This document shows, piece after piece, positions 1 through 9,904 of a DNA stretch of 64,000 nucleotides; the stretch's first letter is position 1; each line of letters starts with the position of its first letter. Made by a program: the position numbers and the translations under genes. The notes under the pieces were generated by a model, which searched no databases, was not told the DNA's origin, and worked only from the letters and a program-made list of their open reading frames with translations. Source of the stretch: Phialocephala subalpina (Eukaryota > Ascomycota > Leotiomycetes > Helotiales > Mollisiaceae); assembly GCA_900073065.1 (NCBI GenBank), contig FJOG01000025.1, positions 744,001 to 808,000 of the forward strand. Reading direction: 5' to 3'.

Positions 1-1247
1 TCGATAGTAGCAGAGGACTAAAAGTGCTCGAAGAGGACTTGAGTAAAGGTATTGAAGACGAGGCGGGCTCGAAAGAGGTTGAGTGTGTGATATTGAAAGA
101 GGTTGAGTGTGTAATGTAACGAGGAGGGAAAGGTGTTGACTTTCTAGTTGAGGTCCGGCGCGACGAGAGCGGACAACAAGACTTACGGATACTTGATTGA
201 CTGATGCTGATACTCAAAGTAGGTTGGATAAAGGTGAGAAGAGTTGACAAAAGACTTTGGGTATCTGCTGAGCGTGGTGTCGAGGCTTGGGAAAAACAAG
301 TTTGTGACTAAGGGGAGATTTTATATTCCCATCCGAAGGCGTGGTTGATTTGCGTCGCAAGTTTGAATTTCTGCACTAACCCAAATTGGTCCGAAGAAAA
401 TAAAGAACCTCGAGTTGACAAATAGGCATGGCGCTAAGTTGTGTGATTGTGCGGTCGTCATTCATATAAAAGTTCTCTGAGCCGGTATATATTTACACCT
501 ACCAACCACGCCGTGTGACACTTCCAACTTTTACTGTAGCTGAGGACTCCAAGTAATAGAATATCAATTTGAAAGCATGAACGCGTTCAATATTATGTGA
601 AAACGATGCCATCTAGAGACCATCATGTGAATTTTGCCGTGAAGTTATCAAGTGTTCCCAAGGGGAGTGTGCCCGCAGGCCTGCGCCGACTTAACCAGAA
701 CCCTGACTACCTCGAGAGAATGAAAACGCCCTATTGCTCAATAAGCTCGCGAAGATATCCAAGAAGAGGTGCAGACAATCTTTTCAACTTGCGAAGCTCT
801 AGCACAGTACGCGCCAAGGGTCAACTTCCGCAGACCTTTGAATCATCCTCGAGGAAGACGGGATATTGGTGAAAACGGTTACCAACTGACTGTGAGTGCG
901 GACGCGCTGACAAGAATTCCTCCTACTAGAGACACTATCTACGAAACCACTGAACAAGCTATTGCTCACCTATGCTAGACCTTCTCGATACGATCCAACT
1001 TGACCACAAAGACCAGCGATCTGCGGAACATTATTAGGGACCGTTCTTCAAAAATTACAGGTACAGGCAGGTTTAAACTCCTATTAAAGCCCCTTTGTCA
1101 TAAACAGATGGAGTGCAGAAAGCTTCCCTGCTTCCGCAGTAAGTGTAGCTCTGGGTATTGAGAAATGATGCTGACCCTGGAACCTCATCTAGTACGAACA
1201 GGTCATTCTCTTCCCGTCAAGACTCCAAACCCACCATACCCTGCCTA

Positions 1248-1503
1248 GAAAATGTCGAAGAAGGTCTCTGGACATCAGAAACAGAAATAAAGCGAGGGAG
1301 GGATGATACACTCAGGTAGAGATGGGGAAAGCAGGGCCTTGGCGTGGACAAGTTGGAGAGGACAATAATGTGCTAAGACGTCCACAGAAAACGCCGAAGA
1401 AAGTCCCGAGAGGTCAGCAACAATAAGGAAGCAAGCATGGGAATTATATCTTCAGGTAGAGACGCTGAAGTAACAGCGGTGGCCGAGACAAGTTAAGCAG
1501 GAC
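1248..1503. repeat. Imperfect direct repeat, two ~116-bp copies
   Basis: Copy one spans about 1248-1363 and copy two about 1387-1503. Both start with GAAAAYGYCGAAGAA, share TCAGGTAGAGA in the middle and end with GACAAGTT followed by a GAGGAC or CAGGAC motif. The copies differ by many substitutions and small indels, so the duplication is old. No coding function is visible. Confidence 0.5.
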
Positions 1504-1601
1504 CGCCGTTGACAGGCGTGGCCAGAACTTTGCAGTCAGCAAGTCTTCGCGTAAAAGCTACATTGGAGCATGGATTGACTGATGGAAATAGCCTCTAGAG
1601 A

Positions 1602-1864
1602 AGGTAAGAGATATCGCTGGTTGAACTTACTGATTTGCGCCTTTGCAGATCTTGACCCCACGGTTGTAGGTGCCGAAGTCGAGAGCAGTCCAGTCAAGAT
1701 GGCTAGTTTCGACATCTCCAAGATTATGAACGATGAATTAGAACGAGGTAAAAGGTAGTTTTTGGTTGGACTTACTGATATTGTGCCAGGCGTCTTTCTA
1801 TCGAGCCTGCTGCTTCTGCAGATCCTGACTACCGATTCTAGATGCCGAATTCGAGGGCAGTCCA
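1602..1864. repeat. Imperfect direct repeat of an exon-like module
   Basis: Two copies (about 1602-1692 and 1747-1864) share GGTAARAG, a TTGGACTTACTGAT-like stretch, a GCAGATCYTGAC motif and an end GAGRGCAGTCCA. In the first copy the segment after GCAG is open for about 33 codons and is followed by GGTAAAAG, resembling an exon between splice sites; in the second copy that frame is stopped. It may be a relic of a duplicated gene; the parent is not recognised. Confidence 0.35.
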
Positions 1865-2589
1865 ATCTAGCTAGATGTTATAGATGTCCCCAATACTGTA
1901 GAGCAATGGAGGAATGGATTATAACGCATAAGTGATTCCTGGAGCTGCTAGAGTAGCAAAGAGCTGACAGATGTGGCAGGTACAGATTCCCATCGAGCCA
2001 GCACCATCAAATAGATCCTTCCTAACTACCCACCGACGGCAGTGATCACGAATAATACAATACAAAGCTGGCTTAGAGTATTCGGCCAAGGAATGTGGCG
2101 TAAGGAGGCAGACACCATGCTGCTCGCTCAAGCATCTATGGAAAACATACGCAGGTCGAGGGTCGACTGCAACGAGTACAGAGATCTGTTATTTTCCACA
2201 GCCCGATCCGTCGAGAGCCTCCTCTCTACCTGAACAGAGTAGAAGCTTCTCTTCTGGCAAGGGACCCAAATAATACTCCTTGATAGCTGGCTTAGATGAT
2301 TTACAAACACAAGCAAGAAGACTAGAAGGCAAGGGTCCGAGTATGATTACATTGGCAGAAGTACGATAGACCAACCTGACTTACCTACACTGCCTGGTTG
2401 CCCCGGCGATGACCCCTATCTACCACAAAACGAAGAAATGTTAACGAGACGAATAGGGGTCAACGTTTACTTGCCAGTCGTCTACCGCCGGAAGATGAAG
2501 GTCGATCAGATGATGCCCCTTACATGTTCGCTTCAATGGCTATCCTAAGCCCTCCTACCGACCCTTCCACTGAACATATTTTCGTACAA

Positions 2590-3120
2590 AGCTCGACACT
2601 CGCTACAACCAGGGGTACAAAGGGAGGGAATTTGTGTTCACGGGATAAGATATTGTTTGCTATTGCCAGTGGTCGACCAGACGATGAAGCTCCTGACACT
2701 TGTCGAGCTTTCATGAAGCGAAACTACTTTCCATACACGAAACCCGGGGTTCGGCTACATTGAGGGGTACAAAGCGAATCGTTGTGGCAGATGCTTGTTT
2801 GGTAGTGTGTTTGTTTGGCGACGTGGTCGACCGGACGATGATACTCATGGCTTTTCTCGTCACGTCGCCTCCAAGCGAACCTCCTGACCAGAAACCTGTG
2901 TTGAGATTTGCTACACTGAGGGTACAGCTGTGGAGATCATGGGAGACGTGCTTATGGCTTGGCAATTTGTTTGTTGGGCAGCTTAGCCTACCAGACAATG
3001 ATCCGACGACATCTGGAACTTCTCGATTCGTCGTCTCCAAGCGAGACTCCTTTCCATACACGTGTGTTGAAGTTTGCTATACTCAGGGGCACAAAGCGAG
3101 GGTTGTGGGTGTCGGCAGGA
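2590..3120. repeat. Degenerate tandem array, ~155-165 bp period
   Basis: A GCTACA..(GA)GGGGTACAAAG anchor recurs near 2603, 2755, 2912 and 3077, giving spacings of about 152, 157 and 165 bp. Associated motifs recur in order: GGTCGACCRGACGATGA, then GTCTCCAAGCGA, then TTTCCATACACG. The units are strongly diverged. Open frames on both strands across this stretch are by-products of the repetition rather than genes. Confidence 0.6.
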
Positions 3121-3175
3121 TGCGTAAGGGATGGCTGCTTGATGCTGCAGAGAGCCTGAGCCAACCGAGACAGCT

Positions 3176-5047
3176 TCACTCGACATCCAGCAAATCGAAG
3201 AGATTGTTGATTGGCTTCTTCTTGGTATTCGCTGGCTCGGAGGCGCGTGAGGCCCTCTTACGCTTCTTCTTCGCTGCTTTAGATGGCGTCTGAGCAGCCA
3301 CCACTGGCAGGGGAAGCAGGACATCCACGATGCTTCTGATTGCAGACATCGCCTCTTGGTTTCCCATCTTTCGCATGGCAGAAGAAGCATCGGAAAGACT
3401 TGGAAAGCCTGTCAAATCTGGAAGTGATTGCAACTCGTCGTACAACAACTGCAGGGGTTCTTGCAGAGGATAGACATCGCCGTGTGCGAGTACCAAGCTC
3501 AAGGTTTGTTTGAGAACCCTGGAAGAATAATGAGACGCTTGAAGTTCGGCGAAGAATTGAATTGCCTCCCAGCTGAACTCGCCGGACTCTCCACAGGCTT
3601 CAAGCCGCAGAAATTGTTGCATGAAAGGAGTGATCAAGGAGGACTTATCGTGAGCATTCGACCATTCGATATTTTGGTGTATAGCAAGAGCTGTCCATAT
3701 TTGACTCTCGTTGAGCTCAGGAACCTTCAATCTCAAGTCTGACAGAAGCGTCAACAGAGCACTACATTCATCTGCGATATGCGAGATCTCTTGAAGCTGG
3801 AGCTCTCGTCCATCAGATTTATCAGACTGTTTTCTGTGTTCAAACACGCTTAGCGTTTGCTCTTGGGAGATTATCAAATTCATGAGACCATAAGCTAATT
3901 GGCGTACAGATGTTGAGGACTCCCAAGCACTCGTACGAATGGGGCAATCAAGAAGGAATGGGAGGAAGATATGAAGCTTTGGTGCGTCGCCTGTTATAAC
4001 AAGCTCAGTTGGTCCATGTTTCCGGGCGAGAAATTTCAATACAAATTCAGATATTCGGGGATCCAATCTTCGAAGAATGGACTGCACATCAGCAGATTCG
4101 GTCAAGGTCTGCTCGAGTGGAGACAATGGAACATATTCCCTAATAAAATCCGAGAACTCTTTGGGATTAGTTGTTATGGCTTTAGAAGTTTGGGCCTCCT
4201 TGACAAGCTGCGGAAACTTCTTGAAGGGATCCATAACTATCTCAAAAGCTAGAGAAAGCATTCCGTGGTCATCGGGAAGGGACAGTCGTTTGGCGATGCT
4301 TGCAGGTTGATAGAAATGGCTGCAGCAAAGCTCTCTAGCCGAAGCTTCTGAGAGAGGTCTGATGTCTCTGAGAAAGGATACAGCACCGTCTGGCCCTAGA
4401 TCATGCACAAGCAAGTCTGAGTCGCCTGTAAGAATAAGACCTCTGTTTTCCTTCAAGTATCGAGCACAATACAGGTCCGCCTCACCGGGAACGACCTCCG
4501 TGATGGACCCATACTCGGCGGATTGCCCCAGAGCTTCAAGAATCGCAGGTACTAGAAATGGCAAAGGTGGTAGACCTGTTAGGCTCGACCGTATAGAGGT
4601 GCTGCAGAATACGTCGTCAAGCTCGTCCTCGATTCGGGGATAGGTCGCTCGGCAGGGAACTGGCTTGTCTTTGTAGAAGTTTGTCAATCGGCGTGTCTGA
4701 TCAATGAGTCTCTCTATTCTGGTATCGAACTTTGTAGTTGGGAGGAAACCGTCGAAATATATTTTCTTTCTGCAATCCGTTAGCCAATGTTCATCACACG
4801 GGCTTCGACCAACATGCATCACAGCCTTGCTATTTTGAAGTCCCTTTAACCATGCTAAAGCTGTTTTGACGAGGACTGAATAGGATGGAGCTGCCTCGAA
4901 GCCATTCCGAGCATCAGGAGTAGCTTTCAAGCAAAGGTAAAATATGTGGTGTGCGAAAGCAGGTCCGTCAATCACAACTTCTCGACCAGCCAATGATTCT
5001 ACACTTGCATACGGTTCCAGGAATGTGATGAGATGACGAATTCCCAT
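3176..5047 (-). CDS. Asteroid-family (XPG/FEN-like) nuclease-domain protein
   Basis: A 623-residue protein in one uninterrupted exon. The start MGIRHLITFLEPYA and the run REVVIDGPAFAHHIFY match the XPG N-domain seen in Asteroid-type proteins. Around residues 205-240 the acidic motifs VPGEADLYCARY and LTGDSDLLVHD match the XPG internal domain, which coordinates metal in this superfamily. The C-terminus is basic (KAAKKKRKRASRAS) and may be a nuclear signal. Family knowledge: Asteroid proteins are FEN1/XPG relatives of largely unknown substrate. The gene is divergent from the PRPP synthetase with only 190 bp between start codons, so the two probably share a promoter region. I see no break or missing core motif. 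Confidence 0.85.
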   Translation of the reverse strand: MGIRHLITFLEPYASVESLAGREVVIDGPAFAHHIFYLCLKATPDARNGFEAAPSYSVLVKTALAWLKGLQNSKAVMHVGRSPCDEHWLTDCRKKIYFDGFLPTTKFDTRIERLIDQTRRLTNFYKDKPVPCRATYPRIEDELDDVFCSTSIRSSLTGLPPLPFLVPAILEALGQSAEYGSITEVVPGEADLYCARYLKENRGLILTGDSDLLVHDLGPDGAVSFLRDIRPLSEASARELCCSHFYQPASIAKRLSLPDDHGMLSLAFEIVMDPFKKFPQLVKEAQTSKAITTNPKEFSDFIREYVPLSPLEQTLTESADVQSILRRLDPRISEFVLKFLARKHGPTELVITGDAPKLHIFLPFLLDCPIRTSAWESSTSVRQLAYGLMNLIISQEQTLSVFEHRKQSDKSDGRELQLQEISHIADECSALLTLLSDLRLKVPELNESQIWTALAIHQNIEWSNAHDKSSLITPFMQQFLRLEACGESGEFSWEAIQFFAELQASHYSSRVLKQTLSLVLAHGDVYPLQEPLQLLYDELQSLPDLTGFPSLSDASSAMRKMGNQEAMSAIRSIVDVLLPLPVVAAQTPSKAAKKKRKRASRASEPANTKKKPINNLFDLLDVE

Positions 5048-5237
5048 GGCGGCGGATTGGACATCAGCACATTCTATGTGCGTTGGAGGTTTGCTGGAAC
5101 TTCACATCTGAAGTCACACGGATTGCTGGGAGGGAAATCGTCTGAGATTAAAATTTTTAGCGTTGCAAACATATTTTTCTATGGACCTCAAGCTTCCCTG
5201 AAAAACATCCAACAACTTTACGAAAACCACAACCGTC

Positions 5238-6928
5238 ATGCGGAACACTCTCATCTTCGCAGGGAGCTCGTGCCCAAACCTGACGGGTCAAATATGCTCA
5301 AATCTGGGCATGACGCCGGCAGGAGTCGAGCTCACACAATTTGCAAATGTAGAGACTGTGCAACCTCTCAGACATCGCGGGGCTGACCAAAGTGATAGGG
5401 CGAGACCAGCGTCAAGATCTTGACGAGTATTCGAGAGAAGGATGTATTTGTGGTTCAATCAGGTAGCAGTAAGATCAATGATAGCATAATGGAGCTGCTC
5501 ATCTTGATCTCTGCGTGCAAGGGAGGTTCAGCAAACAAAATCACAGGCAAGTCCCCCACGGCCATCTGCAAGATGTCCCCCACTGATTTTCCTGCAGCTG
5601 TTTTACCATACTTTCCATATAGCAGACAATCGAAAAAGAAGTCGCATCGTGGTGCAATCACCGCACGCATGCTTGCGAATCTCCTCAGTGTTGCCGGAAT
5701 CAATCATGTCATCACAATCGACCTCCATGCCTCCCAAATGCAAGGCTTCTTCAAATGCCCTGTCGATAATCTACATGCTGAGCCCTTGATTGCGCGATGG
5801 ATCAGACATAATGTGCCGAATTGGCAGGAAGCTGTTTGCGTATCGAAAAATGCGGGAGGTACGAAGAGAGTCACGTCGCTCGCCGATGCACTGAAGCTCA
5901 ACTTCGGGATGGTCACAACAGACAAGCGGCGAGGGGGAGGGAACATGACAGCGAGCATGATCATGAATCGTCTTGATGGGCTCAATTTTTCCGAAAACGA
6001 CTTGGATTCTGATGTGAGCAAGCTCCAGATTAGCACAGACGACAACGCAACGCGACGTATAAGCAAGCCCGATGTTAGCAAGATACAAACTGGCTTGCAA
6101 GAAAAGGCAGAGCAACAAACACAGCCAAACGGAACCTCTCCACCGCGTCCTACCCATACACGACAAGATAGTAGTCAATCATCACCACGAAAGAATCAGA
6201 TGCCTTCACCACTCCGAACCGCTCACAGTGGTCCGGCTCAAACGAGAGGATCTCCCTTAGTCCGAGCAGAAACAACACCAACACGATCATCACCTATTGA
6301 GGAGGAGTCTGAATTCACAGATGAGCGAGCGCGAGACATCACACAAGGTAGATTAGTTCAGGGACACATTGTCCCCGACGACTATCCTTCACCTACACAA
6401 TCTGCAATGTCAAGCTCCGTGATACTCGAGAGACCCGAAGAGGATCCCATGGAAATGTCACGGAACTCGTCATTCTTCAATCCTGAATCGCATCCTCTAG
6501 GAGGCAGCGCAGATGCAGCAGATACAGATGACGAAGAAGAGGGAGGCTTCAACAATCCAGGTATTGAGCAGATGATCACCCTGGTTGGAGATGTCCGCAA
6601 TCGTACCGTCTTTATTGTCGATGACATGATCGACAAAGCCGGATCTTGGATTGCAGCCGCAGAATGCGTGGTGAAGCGCGGCCTTGCTAAGAGAGTTTAC
6701 TGTGTTGCGACCCATGGTCTCTTCGGTGGCGATGCCCTGGCAGAGCTTGAGCGCTGCGATTGCATCAACCAGATCGTCGTCACGAATTCCTTCCCAATAC
6801 CTCCCGAAAAAGCCCGTGATGCCAAGAAACTGGTTGTTCTTGATCTAGCGGGTCTGCTTGCTGAAGCTATTCGAAGGAATCACTACGGCGAGTCAATTTC
6901 TCCGCTATTCACGCATACATACGATTGA
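5238..6928 (+). CDS. PRS5: Ribose-phosphate pyrophosphokinase, Prs5-type subunit
   Basis: Makes or regulates formation of PRPP from ribose 5-phosphate and ATP for nucleotide, histidine and tryptophan synthesis. Exon 1 (5238-5357) gives MRNTLIFAGSSCPNLTGQIC. The rest contains VVQSGS, FPYSRQSKKKSHRGAITAR, IDLHASQMQGFF, the flexible loop SKNAGGTKR and the PRPP loop TVFIVDDMIDKAG. Roughly residues 195-400 are a Ser/Pro/acidic insertion, the non-homologous region typical of Prs5. Two introns are proposed: 5358-5416 (weak donor GTGCAA) and 5547-5597, a 51-bp GC-AG intron that keeps the frame and restores KITAVLPYFPY. The spliced product is about 526 residues. The motif just before the first intron reads FANVET where relatives have a Gly, so the first donor is uncertain. 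Confidence 0.85.
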
Positions 6929-7744
6929 GGACGATAGAGATCAGATTTTGTTTATTACCTTGCTTTTGTACAACTAGCGCGGCGTTGGTTGGTAGGATGG
7001 TTTGGACCCTCAATCGTGCTTGGCACTGAGGACGGAGGAGTCAATTGATGATAATGCCCCCTTTTACAGCTTCATAGTGATTGTATATTCTTTTATCAAG
7101 AACTTCACTTCATAACACGCAAAGTTGCGATTGCATTTTCATTTTCGTACCCCAACGATGCATTCTGTAGAGTTTGCCGGAGCTTCTTTCCTCTAGAAAG
7201 TCGTTCTGAACGGAGCGTTGGCAGATTGAATTGTTCTTCGAACAACTCGGGACTAGAAGGCACCTTACTCATGCGTAGCTACAACCTTTAAGTAGGTTGG
7301 GGGGTAGGGGGCAAGAGAACTTCTCGAACATCACACTTTCGTGCCTATTTGAGCGGCAAAGTCTAGCATGGCTGGATCATGAGCTCACCCCAGGGCCAAG
7401 GTTTGTGGCAACAGCGCTATCAATCTCCCAGCCTTGACAGGATATTCGAGGCGGACAGGTTAGGTTGAGAACTGCACGCAGAAAATCAATTCAAGTGTCA
7501 GCTAATCAGCATCTTTGTTTGGAGATATTGGACCGATAAAGTCCAAGTAAGGCTGGGAGCTTGCAAGTGATTCTATTGTATCTAGATATTGCTTTTTCCG
7601 TTGCTTGCGGGCTCTCATTATCTCTCCTTTTCTCCCAAGATGTCATCTTGTCTCTTTCACCTCTCCCACCGCTCTCAAATTGTACCTCCATTAACACGTC
7701 CACCACAACTTTCACCACCTCTTCCCCATCTCTCCTTCCAGACT
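6929..7744. other. Intergenic, PRS5 to isochorismatase
   Basis: Convergent 3' ends. The stretch contains pyrimidine-rich runs near 7610-7780 and no reading frame with recognisable domain content. I see nothing else in it. Confidence 0.5.
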
Positions 7745-8654
7745 CTACAAAAGTTGTGCCTCTCCAGGAATTAAAGTCCCGTTATCAACCGCATATCCAT
7801 GTGCTCGAGCAACAAGGCTGTATTGTGGCAAATAAACGTCCAAATAAGGCAGCACCTCCGCCGCACCAGGAGTATTCCTCCAATCCCTCATCAAATCCAT
7901 CGCCATTCCAAACACACCCATTAAATGCACACCCGCCTGCTCCATTCTCCGATTAGCATCGGCAGCTAGTTTGTCGTTGAAGGTTCCAGAGGCGTCAGTG
8001 TTGGCCCAGACGTCGTAACCTTCTGCACGGAGAGAGAGGGCCAGGAAGGAGGTGCAGACTTCCGTGACGATGCCTGCGAGGATGATCTGCTTCTTGCCAG
8101 TTGCCTTGACAGCGGCTCTGAAGTCTGGATTGTCCCATGCGTCGACTGTTCGATGTCAGTTTTCTCTCTTTTCACATGAGTTTGGTGCTCACCTTCTCCT
8201 TGTCGGTGGATGAATGGTGCTTCGGGGTGCATCTATTTCATTAGTACTCATCTCTTTCCTCATCATCAAGCATTTCTCACCTCAATGATTTCCTTGGGTA
8301 AAGCACCATTTGGTCCTGAACATTCAGTTTTAGCATTCTGTTCTGCCAGCGAAAAAAATTGGACATACCGGTATCAGCAGAAGTAGTCAAGATTGTAGGT
8401 AAATCAAACACCTTCCCAAGAGCTGCATGTGCCAAGATGGAATTTCTAAACTCGACGACGCTGTAGTCTCGTACGAGCTGGGAGAGTCCGATTTGGTGGT
8501 CTACGACCAGGAGTGCCTGTGATTGAAGTGTCAGTGTCGAAATGGGATCCGAGCAGTTGTGACTTACCGCATCGCTCTTGTTCAGACGATCGAATGTAAA
8601 GCCTTGAGCGAAAGCAGCAGATGCCAGGAGCGCCGGGGTGAGTGAGAACTTCAT
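7745..8654 (-). CDS. Secreted isochorismatase-family hydrolase
   Basis: About 236 residues after removing four introns (8517-8567, 8316-8368, 8233-8280, 8146-8192), all with GTRNGN donors; the first is 51 bp and in frame. The protein begins MKFSLTPALLASAAFAQG, a plausible signal peptide. The cysteine-hydrolase fold is supported by ALLVVDHQIGL (catalytic Asp), a GALPKEIIE segment and GIVTEVCTSF (catalytic Cys), then MGVFGMAMDLMRDW and a C-terminal YLPQYSLVARAHGY run. The closest group is the YcaC-like isochorismatase hydrolases; the true substrate is unknown. It lies next to the quinate cluster, convergent with PRS5 and 1.25 kb from the repressor gene. Secreted members in plant pathogens have been linked to salicylate precursor hydrolysis; that role here is inference. 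Confidence 0.82.
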
Positions 8655-9904
8655 CTTAACTTGAGAGATTGGAGAAATTGGGAGTCTCTGAGATGAGATG
8701 GAAGTTGGCTGGTGATTCCTTCCTAGTGGTGAAGGCTCATCCTTCTTATACTCTGCATTCCATCTTCAGTCCGCAATAACCCGTTTTCATCCGCACCGTA
8801 ATTTCATTTCTAAGATTGAATCTCGTGGTCCAAGAATTTTTCTCCATTGTTGACATGGAAGTAATCACTTCTGCATGCATGAGATCCGTCTTCCTGATCT
8901 CGGTCTTAATCTTTGCATGCTTGGAAAATGGAGGGACTGGGATGGCACTACATCTTTCTTGAACGATTGCTGAGAGTTATTGAAGCAGTTGGTAAGAGAA
9001 AGCCAAGAAGTGGTAAATTACCTGTACATTTGCCTCCACTCAGACAGGCGAAAGAGCGAGGCCTTGGCGAGTGGTACCGTCACTGATCTAGATCAATTGG
9101 CCTAGAACAGTTTGAACAGTTGGCCTACCGGTAGTATAATAGGTCTCCTTGATTACTTCAACGGTGAAGATAGAATAAGGTTGCATGACGTGCCTTCGCG
9201 CCGGTACATACGAGCCACGACGTTGTGTTCGGAGACTTCAGCCGAAGCCATCTTCCTGACTCAGCCATCTCAGTTCTTGGCCTAAGGAGACCACTTGCTT
9301 ATTTCAAATATCAAATTTGAGCACCTCTCTGCACGGGAATGGGAAGGAGATGCGATTGGATAGGTGAAGTCACATTTTAGCAGCTTAGTGACTCAGCGTC
9401 AGGAATCCCAACTCAGCTCTTGGCATAACACGGGCGTTTGCTTAATTAGTATTTGAAATTCATGTCCCTCCTGCAGCTCAACCGCTCAAATTCTAATTGG
9501 TTACATGAAGTTACTATTCGGGTTTGGTGCGCCTGCCCCATTTTCACGGTGGATGAGTAGGGAAAGGGGGGCGGAGCGTGGCAGGGGACGGAGAAGCTGC
9601 CGGATGACAAAGATGCGTTGCCGAGAGCCTAATGAGATGTGAGGCTTACAGATTCTCTTCAGAGTTTGGGTTGAAGTGAAGGAAACGTATCTGTGATGGA
9701 AAATTTGCGAATACGATGTGGAGAAATGCAGTTAGTAATCGCACATGCAGATATTGTCACAATGTCACGGGAGACTGTCCCTGGTGCATAGACACGGGGG
9801 CGAGAAAAACTGGGTTCGGCGGGAATCAAAGTCCGAAATTGAGGCTACCTTTCGGCCGATTGGATTTTGAGAGGAGTTCAAATTCTTCCTTCATTGTTGC
9901 CTCA
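8655..9904. other. Intergenic, isochorismatase to quinate repressor
   Basis: No gene seen. A weak direct duplication occurs at about 9257-9310 and 9388-9455: both copies contain GACTCAGC, then CTCAGYTCTTGGC.TAA and a TTGCTTA run. The 5' part should hold the isochorismatase promoter. Confidence 0.4.

Larger units (their letters stand above)
1..3175. other. Gene-poor left flank with decayed repeats
   Basis: I find no convincing gene here. Reading frames are short, lack recognisable domains, and overlap direct repeats listed separately. There is an 18-base direct repeat near 70-112, two ~116-bp imperfect copies at 1248-1503, two exon-like copies at 1602-1864, and a ~155-165 bp degenerate tandem array at about 2590-3120. 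This looks like old mobile or duplicated DNA next to the first housekeeping gene; that interpretation is inference. Confidence 0.5.

Noticed and set aside
7561..7956. Plus-strand Ser/Pro-rich frame overlapping the isochorismatase 3' end
   Set aside because: It is the antisense of a confirmed coding exon plus a pyrimidine-rich 3' region.
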